NCBI GenBank assembly: GCA_000708835.1
Contig: DF237523.1
Coordinates: forward strand, 4,252 to 58,323
DNA length: 54,072 bases
Direction of reading: 5' to 3'
Source: Klebsormidium nitens
Taxonomy: Eukaryota; Streptophyta; Klebsormidiophyceae; Klebsormidiales; Klebsormidiaceae
Under the pieces are notes generated by a model that saw only the letters and a list, made by a program, of their open reading frames with translations, ran no database searches and was not told where the DNA came from. Positions 1 through 12,602 of the stretch are shown piece by piece (positions within the stretch are counted from its first letter, which is position 1; every line of letters begins with the position of its first letter). A program made the translations under genes and the position numbers.

Positions 1-53
1 TTGGGCGACCGAACTCGTGTTGGGCGACCGAACTCGTGTTGGGCGACCGAACT
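1..53. repeat. Short direct repeat at window edge
   Basis: A 19-base unit beginning ttgggcgaccgaactcgtg occurs twice in full and a third time in part, head to tail. The array may continue beyond the left edge. No coding frame or known element explains it. Confidence 0.85.
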
Positions 54-1329
54 GAAGATAACTTTTAATGCGCATTAAATGTCACACGGAAGCTCCTATC
101 GAGCCGCTAAGGCGGCCTGGCGCCCGACGATCGACGGACGCAAGCTCGCATGACAGTACCTCGGACAGTCAAAAAGATAGCCTGCTTATTTGGTCGCTGC
201 TTCCGAGCAAGGGTGCTTCGGCAGAGCTTCGCCGTCGAAGTTCGTGCATGGAAGGGTACCGACGTCGAAACTTCTAGCCTTCCGAGTCGAAAATTGAAAC
301 TGAGACCTGTGTACTGGACCCTCTGCGCCCGGGTCGTCTCTGTGTGCTTAGGGGTATTAATCCAGCCGTTCGATAAATCGGAAGAGGCAAGCCTTGGCCG
401 TCGCCAGACGGCCCCCCCATGTGTTCATGTCTATGTCCGTAGGATTTCGGCCGAGTCCGCACCAGAATCCGGCTTTTTTCGTTCGGACAACCGTCCGAAG
501 TTGGTTGTGTACACTTGGTACACTTTGACGTCATAACTTTCGGCCGAACTGCGCAAGAGTGAATCTGAGCCACTCGATCGCTGACTCGGACGTCATAATC
601 GTAAAACATGTTTTACGGAGGACATTTGGGTCCATTATTCGATGCCGAAAGTTTTTTGATATTCGTAAATTTGACCGTTCGCAAAGCGCGTTCCGGACCA
701 TGACGTGTGCTTCCGTCATCGCAGTAACTTCGTGTTTTCGAAGAAGGATAATCTGTTCCGCGAAGTCCAATGTGAACCATCTCCAGGCTGATCTGACACT
801 TTAATCCACGCGTACACCTTGGGAGGCACTGATCCCGCGTGTGAAATATTTTCACACTTTTTGAAGTCTAAGACACTAATAAAAGGAGAATGCTTCGTCG
901 TACTTGCGCCAGTGGCCGCTTGCAATATGGCGGCCAAGGCGGTTCCTAGCTTCACGTAAATCATATATGCTTTCGACCAGAGTACAAAGTACTAATTGTG
1001 CCGACTTCTTGAAGGGGTGGAGGTGATCAGTTTGTAGGGATATAGGGAACATGAGGACTTTTGCCGGCCACTTCCGTCCGGTGCAGGCAAAGCAGCCAAG
1101 CCTGCAAAGTCAGCACGAAGTGATTCGGTCGCGTCAGTTGCACTGCATGATGCTTAAGCTAGGTCCAAACTATATATACATATAGCCTCAGAACAAAATT
1201 ATAAGCTTGCATGCTGGGAGCTGAGTACTAAGCTGGAGATTTCAGTGAACATGCATGACAGATGCGTCATTTCAGGCCATTTTGTATCGCCCATGCTCAA
1301 AGTCAAGAAAACCGTTAAGGAACCCAGCT
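54..1329. other. Stretch without a recognisable gene
   Basis: Several open frames of 60-130 codons overlap here on both strands, but none shows a recognisable domain, a consistent exon structure or biased codon use. I see no RNA gene. Confidence 0.5.
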
Positions 1330-1408
1330 GCCGAATAATAGCGAACCTGATCGGGAAGGGCTACCGGGTGCTCATCTACTCAGGCGACCACGACATGTGT
1401 GTCCCGGT
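1330..1408 (+). pseudogene. Orphan serine carboxypeptidase (S10) exon
   Basis: The frame reads GKGYRVLIYSGDHDMCVP and then runs straight into a consensus donor (gtaagt at 1409). This is the conserved block of serine carboxypeptidase-like proteins that carries the catalytic Asp in the YSGDHD motif. A plausible acceptor AG precedes it at about 1328. No exon with the oligopeptide-binding region, the catalytic Ser (GESYAG-type) or the catalytic His (GHTVP-type) is visible in the window, upstream or downstream. The next gene is AAR2 on the other strand, ending 480 bases away. I infer a gene fragment left by duplication or rearrangement. It could also be the penultimate exon of a gene whose last exon I failed to see. 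The left boundary is uncertain. Confidence 0.6.
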
Positions 1409-1881
1409 AAGTCGATTTTCATTTCATTGGCAGACCGGCAACGACTCACTTGGGGCTCGCTCTTAAGGATTCTGATCCAAAAGCTGTAGCACGCTGGCTC
1501 GCATCGACGAGGACTCACATAAGCTATCAATTTCTTGAAGACAAGAAAGTGCACTCAAAGTAAGGTTACAAAGGCATAGCTCAGAGTCGAAGAAGATTGA
1601 CAGATTTTAAGAGAGGCATCGTAAATATTCGTGTTATGAAAGCTGTATTGCGTTCCCCATCCTTTAGGCCTTTGTTGAGCAACCTGCTTATTCAGTAGAC
1701 CACCGTTGGTGCATACTGCAAGGCAACAGGAGTGTCAGTGTTCTCAGTACTTTGCAGGTTTTACCAATGAACAAGGTGGCCCTTGATACCGCAAGTCCAT
1801 TACCCGCAACACAATCCTCGCGAAGCTTCTACCTTTGATGTGGCGTCTTTAAATGTGCTCGTTAAGACAACCAAACCCAAA

Positions 1882-4800
1882 TCACACTAAGCTCCTTGGA
1901 AACTCAACATCCTGGCAGCGTCTGGGGTTTCTAGATGCAGATGCAAGTCTGCCGCCGGACAATTGGCAAATCATCAATGATGCAAAGACTCCAGCTTATG
2001 TGCGATAGCGCGCATCCAAGATTCCAAAACGGCTTCTTTCCGCATCGAAGAGTGCGTACCTCATCGTCCTCGTCGCTGAGGGATCCCCCTTCCGGCTCGC
2101 TGAGGCGCCACCCCAGGAACCCTTCCAACAGGCTCTGAAGCGAGTCTGCCTGCACAGCCGAAGGATGACTCCGTTTTATGAAAGTTATGGGAGTCTGACG
2201 TTTCCGTGTGTGGGTTCAAAGACGATGTAGAATAGTAAATAGTGACTCGCTTGTACATGCTCAAACGCCTCTGCCAAAGCGGCCAGACTCGAGAGAACCT
2301 GCTTAAAAGACAGTATGAATGAACCTCAAGGGACGGAAATGCAATATCCTTCGCGTTGAACGAACTCAAGCTCCTCTCCGAGCCTCCACCCACAGAGATG
2401 AGGCTGTTTTCTTATGGTGAATCAACAAGTCAAAGGGGATAGTGAAGCACACAACAACAACACTTATCGAGTTCAAAATCAACACTGGACTCTGGATAAT
2501 CTCCAAAGTTGCACTAGTATATGTCAGGGCTTATCAACTAAGGGGATGCGCTTCACCACCTTCGCTGAAGTGACCTCATACTGAACGGACGAGCACGTCA
2601 GCGCAGCAATGAAGAAGCTAGAGTTAAGTCATACCGAACGGACGAGCACGTCAAGCGCAGCAATGAAGACGTTAATGTGACGTCATACCGAACAGACGAG
2701 CACGTCAGTGCAGCAATGAAAATGCAACGAGACGCGCTCTGAGCCCCACCTGTTGTTTGAGCTCCCCGTCAATCGGCTGCGCTTCTCGCAAGGTGCTGAA
2801 GAACCCCTGCCAAACAGAAGCACAGAAACAATAAGGGCGGCTTCCGATCTACACAGGAGTACAAAAGTAGTGTCCGTCCCGCACGTTGAACGCAAGATGT
2901 ACTAACGCCAGCAAGGTGATCCTCTTCTCGACATCAACGTATGGTATGATTGAAAAGCTGCACTCTAAGTAACACTCCAAGACCAGCTTTTCAGAAACCT
3001 TGAACGGCGCATACAGCCTGCTGTGTAGAACTAATCTCTCTACTAAGGAAACATTCCAAATAACAATGCTAGGCGCGCAGGCCCAGATGAGCGGACCCTG
3101 TAGATTCATCTTGGTGTGCTACTATCAAACCCAACCCTGACGGTTAATACCTATTGGCTATCAGGGTGATCGGTTATCAGCAAGAGAAGTTGACAGAAAG
3201 ACGGAGACAAGTGCACAGGGCGCTCACCGCGAGGAGGTGCTGCAGAAAACTGTCCTTTTCAAGCCAGGCCTCGTCCAGCAGCGCGTCGCCCGCCCCGCGG
3301 TTTGACTCAGGCAGGAGGCCGTGCCGCAACTGCCAGTACAGGGCCCTCAGGAACTGCACGACAAGTTAGAGGTCAGGTAAACCAGTTGTACCGTAAGCGC
3401 TGAAGCGGAAACCAGCGTAGATGTAGGCCTTCGAAGACGTTGTTCACGAACAACGCCTTTTCGATGAGTAGCGGCCGGACAGCGGCAGGGATTTGTCACG
3501 CTAACGGCGCTGGGGTTGGAAATCTTCTGAATTTTGGCCTCCATTGACGGGAAATGGTTCGACGACGAGTTTGAATAGGTCCGTGGCGGTAAAAGCAAGG
3601 AAACCAACTGTATATTTCTTTCCCATAGCACCCGCACGTTTGTCTCAGCGTCAGCTCCGGTCATGACGCTTACTCGACTCCGTAACGCATGTTCTCGACA
3701 TGCTCCCGGGCAGGTTTTTCCAGAGCATACTGAAAGCCCGATCGCTTTTGACCAGGCAAAATAGAGCGTCTTTCAAAGTTTAGTGAGGGAGACCTGAAGT
3801 TCCCCTGATTGAACTCCTCTCTTTCCCTTGGGCACTCTTCTTGCCGTTTTGGAATCCCCAGCAAGTTTTGAGCTTGATTTGCCAGCACATATTATCAGAC
3901 CTCGCAAACCTCCAGTCTGGACTTTCCCTCAAAACCACTTACACGTCAAGCTTACCTGCACGAACAGTCGGGTGCGTGTGCGGAGAGGCTGCATAACAAG
4001 GAGTCGGCATGACGTCAGCCTCTCGAGGCGTGTGGACGCCAAGTTGCAAGGAAACGACATCACCGAATTTTGTTGTCGTGTATTCTTACTTCGATAGCGA
4101 CCGAAGCTTTGACGGCAGTTGCATCCAGGACCTGCCGGCTTAACTAACAGCTCGAATAGCAAGAAGAAAGTGAAACCGGACTTCCAAAATGATCATATAT
4201 CGACGAGAGTGCCACCTGGAGCTCTACTCTGCGGACGCCCTAGAGTGCATTTCCGTGTGTTCGTCGTGCGACACAAGCGGAGGCCCACTACGCAAACCGG
4301 GTCTTAATATTCTTGTCGTGTGAATTTTTTAAGTGCTCCGACTTGGACAAGAAGTTAATAAAGGGTAATGCAAAGCGGCCACGCTTTGGATGCTGTCGTT
4401 CGCCGTTGTGCCCCGTGTCTCATGATCTTGTTCACAAGGGATATGACAACAACGAAGAGGGCCAACAGTGGAGCGACGTCCTCACCGCTTCGACGCAGCC
4501 CAGCATGAGGGGCAGGATGGCCTTCCACTGAGAGAACGACTCGAGGGACTGGCCCATCTGCGGCAGAACAAGCGAGAATCTCAACGTGACAGCACGGCTG
4601 CCTTCAACTTACCGCCTTAAGCTTTTTTTGAGGTTGTGTCTTGCATTCGACATCAGATGACAGCGCCTCGATCAGTGTTGGATATCTGCTTCTTCTTGGG
4701 TTGGAAAAGCGCGAGGATTGATAACACTCCGAACATTACGTTTTCCATCAGATTTCTGTGAATCAATCGGTATCAGAGAGAAAGTGTACGCTTCCTTCTC

Positions 4801-7800
4801 GGTGGAAAAAAGCCCGAACGTCGATCATTCCAAGTTATCCTCTGTGCAGACTCCGGCAGTTTGCCTACTGCGAATGCGCAGCGACTGCCGCTTCGACATG
4901 GAAAGCGCTTGTTATGTTTCGACGAAATGCGACAGGAAATCCATGTGGAGGCTCTGGGCAACCCACCACGAATGCGATGAAGGCGAACTGCAGTTCGCCC
5001 AGCAGGAGCTCCTCCCGTCCCTTGTACTGCTTCGACAGAACCGTCTCCAGCAAGCCGCTCTGCACAGAGCAACGTCCAAGCGAGTGAGACAGTAATAGCT
5101 CTCTGGCATCCATGTTCTTTTCACTAACACGACTTTCTGCTTTGGTGGTATGAGTCGCCCTTTCGAGGATCTCTGCATCTGTTATGATAGAAATTGGCGC
5201 TCTCCATACGCGTTTGAGAGTTCTGTTTTCTTGATCCCAAGCCTTGAAAGAGTCACAAAGGGGGTTTAGCCTCCGCCCAAGCCTTGGCGGACGTAGCAGT
5301 ACAACGCACAGCATACACTAAAGAGACCCAGCATGCCCACCATAATCATTGATCGATCCTAGAAGGATGCTATCAACATTGCGGCCTCTTATACAACGAG
5401 ACAAACATTCAAAAGTACCTGCTACAACAATGCACCGAAATAGCATGCCCGCATTGTTCTCAACACCAGTCCCCGATTAAGTGTAAAACTGCGCTCCAGC
5501 CCTAGCATCAGACCTGCCGCGCCCGGCCACTCTGAGCCATGCGCGTTACCTGCCACTGCGAATCAGGAGCAATAGCCTACACGTAAAAGCTTGGACAGTA
5601 TATTCAGGAGGTGTTGGGAACGGCTTGAGGGAGAAACTATCGACGACTTCGAAAACATTTCGCAAAGCGTATGCATCTGAGCGAATCCTCACCTTATCTA
5701 AGTTAAGAGCCGTCAGCTCCGTCGCGCTCATCCCCTTCCGTTTCACCAGCCGGGGCAGGTCCGTGTAAAAGCAGCGGCCGCTTCTCCCTCGGGGCTTTTC
5801 CCCCGAGCTGCTGGGCCCGGCCTCTCCTCCTGCCTCCCTAAGCCCCGAGGATTCCCCCGAGCGATTCTCGCCGACTGACGTCTTCCCGTTGCTCGAATCT
5901 GACGTTCTTCCTGATGCCAGCCTGCTGCTATTTGAAGGACTTGCTATGGAGTCTAGCGGAGCCATCGGTGGATGGGAAATGCCCCTCAGCCCGGCGAAGT
6001 CGTGCCGCTCTAGTTGCTCGCTTGCCACCCCCCTCACATGAGCTCCCTTCGGCCCTGCAACAGACCCGTCTACTGTCTCCACGCCAGAAGGCGCTCCTTC
6101 TTGTGTATCTACGTCCATATCTTCGGCACCGTTCCCTTTCCGCCGGAGTTCCGCTGTGCTGCCGCCTTTCCTCATTTCTTTCCGCTGGTACATGAGCGCA
6201 ATCTGGTCCACTCGGCTCAGCCCCGAACCCTGTCCCTCTGCCGCCGACTCCTCCAAAACTAAGCCCCCTGACATCGCATCCCTTCCCAAACTTTCGGCAG
6301 CCGCCTCCTGGTCTTCCCCCCGGTCCATGATGATGACGCCCTGAGTGACGTCAGCCAGCAGCTTCTCCCCACTCTGCGGACCCGCCCCATCGACGCTCTC
6401 TCTCGTATCTTTAGAAGGACCTCCACTTTGAGCGCGCTCTCGCCCCCGGTCAATCTGCTCCTGAAGAACCCTCTCCGCCCCCGTCTTCGGCCGCGTCTCG
6501 CTGACGTCAGCCTCACACACCACGCAGATGTCGCCCCCAACAGGCTCTGCAGCAGTGGATCATAGAAACGTTATTTTTGCACTCTGCAGCCTTGGCTTCG
6601 GTAAATTCCGACAACCACAATTCAAATCTTGAACACTCAAATCTGACGTTTCCAATTTCTGCAGTTGGAATCGGGACAAAACTTCAAACACTCAATGGCT
6701 GTTTATTTCTTTGGTAAATAAACAGCTGATTGATTCACATCTCTTGAGTCCCCAGCGGTCTTACCTCCAGTTTGACGTCCTTGCAAACAGTCATTGTGTG
6801 CGCGAACAGAAGGTATCGGGCGCTTATCCTGGATAAGACTGGCGCCATGTGACAGAAGATACTACTACATTGGCAAATAAGAAGGTCGACCTCCACCGCC
6901 TTTGGCCTGTGATGAGCAACTGATAGTACTCGAAGAATACTCAAGCAACCGCTTAGTCTTCCGCTCAGAGGGCTCCCAGTCTCACCGTGTGCCTGCACCA
7001 CCTCGTCGGTAATGAAGTTGCTCAGAGTCTGCCAGGCCGCGTACTTGTGCAGGTCATAAGCGCCAAGCTCTGCATCAAATTGGAATGTCCTGACGCCCCC
7101 AGCTAACCGATCCACCTGCAGAAGGTCGATGCACAACTTCACGGTTTCTGCAAGCATAAGAACTTCTTACACCTTGCTACATCTTCTAGTTCAGTATTTT
7201 TAATGGAGAGTCGTGCTTACACAACTGAACGAAAAGTTGCTTCTTCCACTTGACATTCCTTATCTGATGACTCCGAACGCCTGTTTCTAAGCCGATCTCC
7301 AACTTGGATCTTTAGAAATCCACAAAGGTGAACCCAGATGCATTTGAAAGGAAGTGTAAAATTTGAATCGACAGAAAAGCTTAGGTCTGTATATCTCACC
7401 TGGTCTTCGTCAGTCAGCGCTGCCAAGCGCTCCTCGGGCGCATCCCACTGGCGCACGACCACCTACAAGAGGCCACAAGAGTCCAAATCACACAAGGTCC
7501 TCAGTTAAGGGGCACCTTCTACATGCCAGATATTACCAGTCTGACTATCTGACAACAGTATGAGAGAAGAAGTTAACAATGTGTCATGTCATCAGACCTC
7601 TCATCGAACCTCTGTCCATGTCCCTGAATGTACTACAACTCTCAAAAGGCAAGTCATGTATCTCCAGGGACAAGGCGCCTTGACTCAGAGCCATTGTGAG
7701 GGGGAGCTTGAAGAACGGGCCATTCAAGGCACCTGACAACTTTGTCCATGCTTCAGCATGCCTTCACAATCCCTTCCTGAGGCAGTCTTGGGCGCCCATC

Positions 7801-8510
7801 ACTGGATTTGAGAACAATGCACTTCTGTTTCTATCCAAAAACTCATCAAGCATTGTTCAGGGATCAGGACAGGGGGAAGAATGAGAATCAAGACTTTGAA
7901 CTCAAAGGGGCTTCAAGAATAGTGGTCTGACCTGTCCCTGTTTGAGCACCACGAAGAAGCCAATGACAGGCGCCGCACCACCATGCTTGCCCGCAGCTGA
8001 ATAATACACAAAATGCGGCCCGGGGGGAAGCATCTTCACGCCTTTGAAGCGGGGCCCAGTCACAAACATCTGGCACGAGAATGTGACGCTAAGTTTGGCA
8101 CCCTTGAGAAACAGAAAGGACAAATTGAGAACTGACGAGTGCTTCAGAAGGATCAAGTTTTTGACTGCAACTGAAGATCGACAAAGAGCTTGATTGCATG
8201 GCGCATGCCATGCTTAAACTTATTTGACAGCAATCAAGACTCCAGTTTCTTTAAAAAGACAATCTATTGTTGGCAAGGAAAAAACCACAGCATTGCGTAT
8301 GCACCACCATTCAAAAGAAAGCCAACAAAATGTTATGCACATCTGCAACTGAGCTGTAAACTTTCGTGATAAGGTCTTTTCACAGCACACCTGTTGATCA
8401 ATGCCGAAGGACGTCCCATGAGGCACATCAAGAAGCAGAAGTGTGCCACCACGCTCCGCCAATCGCCGAGCCTCCTCATGATCCAGACTCACACTATAAG
8501 CTGCAGCCAT
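1882..8510 (-). CDS. AAR2: AAR2 protein, U5 snRNP assembly factor
   Basis: AAR2 binds Prp8 in the cytoplasm and keeps Brr2 off the immature U5 snRNP. Twelve exons join with matching phases: 8391-8510, 7932-8069, 7400-7462, 6986-7115, 5693-6546, 4967-5059, 4486-4557, 3956-3988, 3228-3353, 2257-2298, 2060-2149 and 1882-1911, giving about 596 residues. The N-terminal domain shows LLLDVPHGTSFGID, then FKGVKMLPPGPHFVYYS and LGAYDLHKYAAWQTLSNFI. The C-terminal helical domain shows MSATELTALNLDK, LLGELQFAFIAF and FLRALYWQL. Human AAR2 is about 384 residues; the excess is a roughly 240-residue Ser/Gly/Glu-rich linker inside exon 5. Two exons are very small (33 and 42 bases). The last exon (ten codons, ending EFPRSLV) is the least certain. 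The start is the first ATG before the conserved domain. The gene is divergent from the SnRK1 beta gene. Confidence 0.92.
2577..2722. repeat. Three-copy tandem repeat in AAR2 intron
   Basis: Three diverged copies of a 53-54 base unit start at 2577, 2630 and 2684. They share the core gaacggacgagcacgtca and then gcagcaatgaa. They lie in the intron between AAR2 exons 9 and 10 and contain no splice site that I can assign. Confidence 0.85.
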
Positions 8511-9637
8511 TGCTCATATGTGAGCTGACACGGTGAATGGAATGATCAACCCTCAGCTCCTTGACAATGACAAGGAGCTGCTTCCAAATCAAAGCCAATT
8601 GGCAATGACAACAAACTTCTGGAACTTGGATGCCCAGGAAGGCTGGAACTTGAGGAACTTGAACGCCGCTTTTCCCCCCAACTTTAACTAGGGGCGCTTG
8701 CGGCTTATGCTTATGGCTGGGGACTGCGCTAGTATTAAGATTTGTTTGTGAAGATTTGAATTAAGAATGTTAAAAATGCCAACATGCCCGGGTGGGTATT
8801 ACCTGCAGGGGCCCTGGCACCCTGTGCCCGCGGATACCAGATCGCTTGGTACGGACAGACACCAATTAAGATCCAAATATGTCCTCCAGACTCCAATATG
8901 TGTGCTTGGCGCGTAAAATGTAAATATGAAGCATAGGAAATCCTTCCCACTCGAGAGCAGAGAGCTCTGCATTCTCCTCGGAGTCCGAGTCTGGTGGTCC
9001 GTCAAGGGATCAGTGTTCTTGGCGCCTGAACCGAGTCCCCACAGATTGCCAATCTCAAAAGGCTTCTTCAGCAGAAGCGTATAGCTTTTAGTACATGTGC
9101 AACGTCTCTGCGAGCGCAAGGAAGGGGGACTTTCTTTGCAGACTTGCAGATGCCTGATTTCCCCGCTGCTTGCAGATAGAAGACGAACTGGCGGAAAGCG
9201 GGTTTGTCATTCGTAAGAGGGGTGCTCTCAAGCTTGAGATATCGTAAAAGAAGAAACATCGGAGCTGGGCAGCAGGAGTCTGTAAAGCTTGTGTCCAAGC
9301 TTTGCCAAATCGCCTTTAGGGTTTGGCAATACCCGACCGTCGACCTTGTGCTGTGGGCGTCCCGAGCTTGATACATTCCCTGCCGCATAGTGGTACCACC
9401 TTGTTGCAGCTGACTTTTCATAGCAAGCCGCCTCATTTTCTCTCTGGACTTTCAGAAGGCGTCTCATTGCAAGTCGCCGACGGGCCACATTGCCCTCAAC
9501 ACTTCCCCTCACGCGAGCGCTTGCCGCTGCATCCGCCAGGCTAGCACCTAAGGCAGTGTTTCTCAAGTAGCAATCAAGAGCCCTGGTTGAGGGTGCACTT
9601 CCTCAGTTGAAAAGCAAACAGCTGTGGTGGTCAGGAC
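8511..9637. promoter_or_regulatory. Divergent promoter region, AAR2 / SnRK1 beta
   Basis: The 1,127 bases between the two divergent start codons must hold both promoters and both 5' leaders. No clear TATA box can be assigned. A perfect hairpin lies close to the AAR2 side. Minus-strand frames between 9068 and 9566 have no ATG start matching a recognisable protein and are treated as chance. Confidence 0.5.
8554..8580. repeat. Perfect 10-bp inverted repeat
   Basis: CAGCTCCTTG at 8554-8563 and CAAGGAGCTG at 8571-8580 are exact reverse complements separated by 7 bases. The element sits 44 bases upstream of the AAR2 start codon, inside its presumed leader or promoter. Confidence 0.85.
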
Positions 9638-12602
9638 ATGGGAAACACGAGTGGGAAGGAAGGCCGCGCGCGCGGTGACGGCCGTCCGGTGGCAGACGGG
9701 GGCAGGGTCATTGGGGGCTCCCGCTTCGGCCACTCTCCGTCGTCCGAGTCAATGCAGAACAGCCCCCCCGACAGCCCGGGGAGCGCGGCTCGCTCGCCCC
9801 TGATGTTTACCCCACAGGTGAGCACATTGTCCACGCCGTTGTGCTTGCCAAAGAAAATACCGAAGCGCAGCATTGGAGGACGGTGGTTGAGGGTTACACT
9901 ACTTATGGGGTGATATTCGGTCCTCCTTGCTTTAGCCCCAGGCTTATTTGAAAGGGGTCTGAAAGTCCTGGGCACTGTTTGCGCAAATGGTAGAGGAGAA
10001 AGTGCATAAGACAACACCTTGCTCGCCACGGAAGAGCATAAGACAACAACCTTGCTCCCCACGGACTGCCGTCCTCTGCGCTCTTGACTCTCCCCTCCAT
10101 CGTTCGCCTCCACACCCCTGTCCCGCCTCTTTGGTTTGGTTCAGCTTCTTCAGACTCCCCCCGCATTTCCAACACGTCGACAGACACGACTCCTCTTGCT
10201 TCCAGGCTTTTGTCATTGCACTACCTCCTCTTTCCTCTCCCCTTTCTCATCACCTTCTCTCCTTCAACCTGCTGAATGTTGCAACCCCGTCTTTCCAGAT
10301 TCCAATGGTTCCGATCCCCCGGGGCGACGAGTACAGCTTGGGGCAGTACGGCTCGGGGGGGTATGGCCAGCAAGGGATGGACGAGCAACAGCCGCACGAG
10401 CAAGGGGTGCCCACCATGATCGTGTGGTCGCACCCAGGGACATCGGTCAGCGTGGAAGGGTCCTGGGATAACTGGACGACACGGTGAGTCGAGCAGTGTC
10501 TTTCTGTTTCATCTGGTTGACCAGTCCGTAAACCGCCCGTAATTGCACCAGAAAGTGCGTGCCATCTTCTAGAATCCACTCAGTATGGAAGATTCCTGGC
10601 ATTGGACCACACGGTCAATCAAGCATTCCCACTCTCATTCCTGTTCGTTGGGCAGTTTTGATGCCTATTTCCGGCTCTAGTGGAACTTCGTGCCTCCTCT
10701 TCTCATGATGCAGTCGCCATCCGATGGTATCGGATCTTTTGGGTGGAGTAGTGCAATGACCTGTTCTTTTCTCTGCTCAATCAGCAGTAACCAGAATTGT
10801 TCACTGGGACTTTTCCTCCTTTCCGAATCTGGTTCGGCAGCATTCTTCTTTTTTGTGTATAAGGTAGCCAAGGTGAGGAATTGGTCACCTTCGTTCCACC
10901 AGGAACAGTTTGACCTGCCCTTCTCGCCGCACTCGTTTGTTCCTTCCAGATAATTTATATCTGTGAGCTTCCCAGAGGTTGCATTAGTTCGACATCGACC
11001 TTAAGCTCATAAGAAGTTCGAGCAACAGAATGCACTTCTCAAGCGGTCTTTGGAGAATTCATTCTCCCTTTCCCGCAATCGCAATCAGTGTTTGTTTGAT
11101 AAGAGACATCATATGACGCCTGTGTCAGCAGCCAATAGAACAGCTGATGCTCAAGAACTGGCGGTAAGCCGGCTGAGACAACTGATTGGGACGAACTGAG
11201 CGCACCAGTACTGAGAACGTGCACATCCCGATGGAAAGCATCAGGAGAGGCGAGCCTGTTAGCAGGAATGCCAACGATCACATTTGGAGTGTCAAATGGA
11301 ACCCGAGCTGAAAACAGGAGCCAAAAAACTGCTTCAACCTCATAAGTTCTGAGAGTTGAGAAACCGCCAGTGCAGTGACTGGCTTGTAGGTGCTTGCACC
11401 AGGGTCGTTTGTAATCCTGCTTTCAACCAGAGAATCCTTCAATTTCGCTTGGGACACCCGAGACTCTAGTTGACGCTGACTCTGATGTTCCGGATTTGCT
11501 GCTCACAGGCAACCGCTGCAGAAGTCCGGCAAGGACTTCACGCTGATCAAGATGCTGCCCCCCGGGATCTACCAGTACAAGTTCATCGTGGACGACGAGT
11601 GGCGCTACGCAACCGACCTGCCCGCAATGTATGACGACCAGCAGAATGTCAACAACGTGCTCGAAGTTCAGGTGCGCGTCCGATCATAAAGCGCTCGGAA
11701 CGGTGTAAAGTTTGCTTCTTCTGACGCTGTGTGCAAGGGTCTCCGTACAAACAGCAGAAAAGGCAGCAGAGTGTCAAGAACGGGCTCGAAGTGCCTTTTC
11801 TAGAAGCTCTAGAGAGGCCCCCGTTGGTCCGTTCGGACATCCGCTGTGTGCTTTTTGCGAAAATTGGGTGTGGCTAATCAAACACTCAGCAAAACGTCAA
11901 CCAACGTGTTCGAAGTGCCCGGACGGCAGCGGCGAGAAGGGTTGACCTCCTTGTAAGGGAGTGATTGGCAAACGAAGACCAGCTTGTCCTCTTTTGCACT
12001 TGGCGACAAAGTTCGTGTTTTAATTGCGTGTATATCTGAACAAACGCTCGCTTTCGAGTCTGGGAATCTTGGAATTTGGACGTGTTTCCGAATTTTGACA
12101 TGAGGTTCGTTGAAATTTATACTGCTCAGGTTCTAACCGGGCACTGACCTAGCGCGTGAGCTTCACCTGCTGATCGGTTCAAACGCGCGAAGGAGCGCCA
12201 CTGGCCACAATCTGAGGCCAATAGCGAGGGACTTCCACCCTTTTGACCTCACCGGCCAGCTTGACTTTCCACCTGCAGGAATATGTGCCAGAGAACCTCG
12301 ACAACATTGCGGGCTTCGAGCCGCCCCGGTCTCCTCCCACGAGCTACAGCAACGCTTTTCCCGGGCCGGAAGACTACGCCAAAGAGCCCCCGGGGGTTCC
12401 CCCTCACTTGCAGCTTACCCTGCTAAACGTGCCCCCGTCCATAGATACCCCGACCTCGTTGCCCCGACCGCAGCATGTGATTCTGAACCATGTTTACTGC
12501 GAGAAAACGAAGACGAGCAAGTCGGTGTTAGCATTAGGGGTGACGCACCGCTTCCGGTCGAAGTACGTGACAGTGGTGCTCTATAAGCCGTTAAAACGTT
12601 GA
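9638..12602 (+). CDS. SnRK1/AMPK beta subunit (AKINbeta type)
   Basis: This is the scaffold subunit of the SnRK1 (AMPK/Snf1) kinase complex, which links the kinase alpha subunit to the gamma-type subunit and directs its location. Four exons, 9638-9817, 10299-10483, 11509-11671 and 12279-12602, join in phase to give 283 residues, the usual length of plant beta1/beta2 subunits. The protein begins MGNTSGKEG, a good N-myristoylation start, followed by a Ser/Pro-rich variable region. A CBM48-type glycogen-binding domain spans about residues 97-180, with [23 protein letters not shown] and NNVLEV. The C-terminal ASC domain (about residues 215-283) includes [17 protein letters not shown] and VTVVLYKP. 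Donors and acceptors are canonical. Because the CBM is present, it is not the truncated beta3 type. Confidence 0.96.
10004..10063. repeat. Two-copy tandem repeat in SnRK1 beta intron 1
   Basis: Two near-identical copies with a 32-base period each read gcataagacaaca, then ccttgct and ccacgga. They lie inside intron 1 and have no visible coding role. Confidence 0.8.

Noticed and set aside
2683-2895. Minus-strand frame containing LLCRSEAAL, resembling a block of animal AAR2
   Set aside because: It lies after the FLRALYWQL exon, in the wrong order, and the matching block is already supplied by exon 4486-4557 with correct phases.
9228-9566. Minus-strand 112-codon frame upstream of the SnRK1 beta gene
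   Set aside because: It starts at TTG, has no recognised domain and lies in a promoter region.
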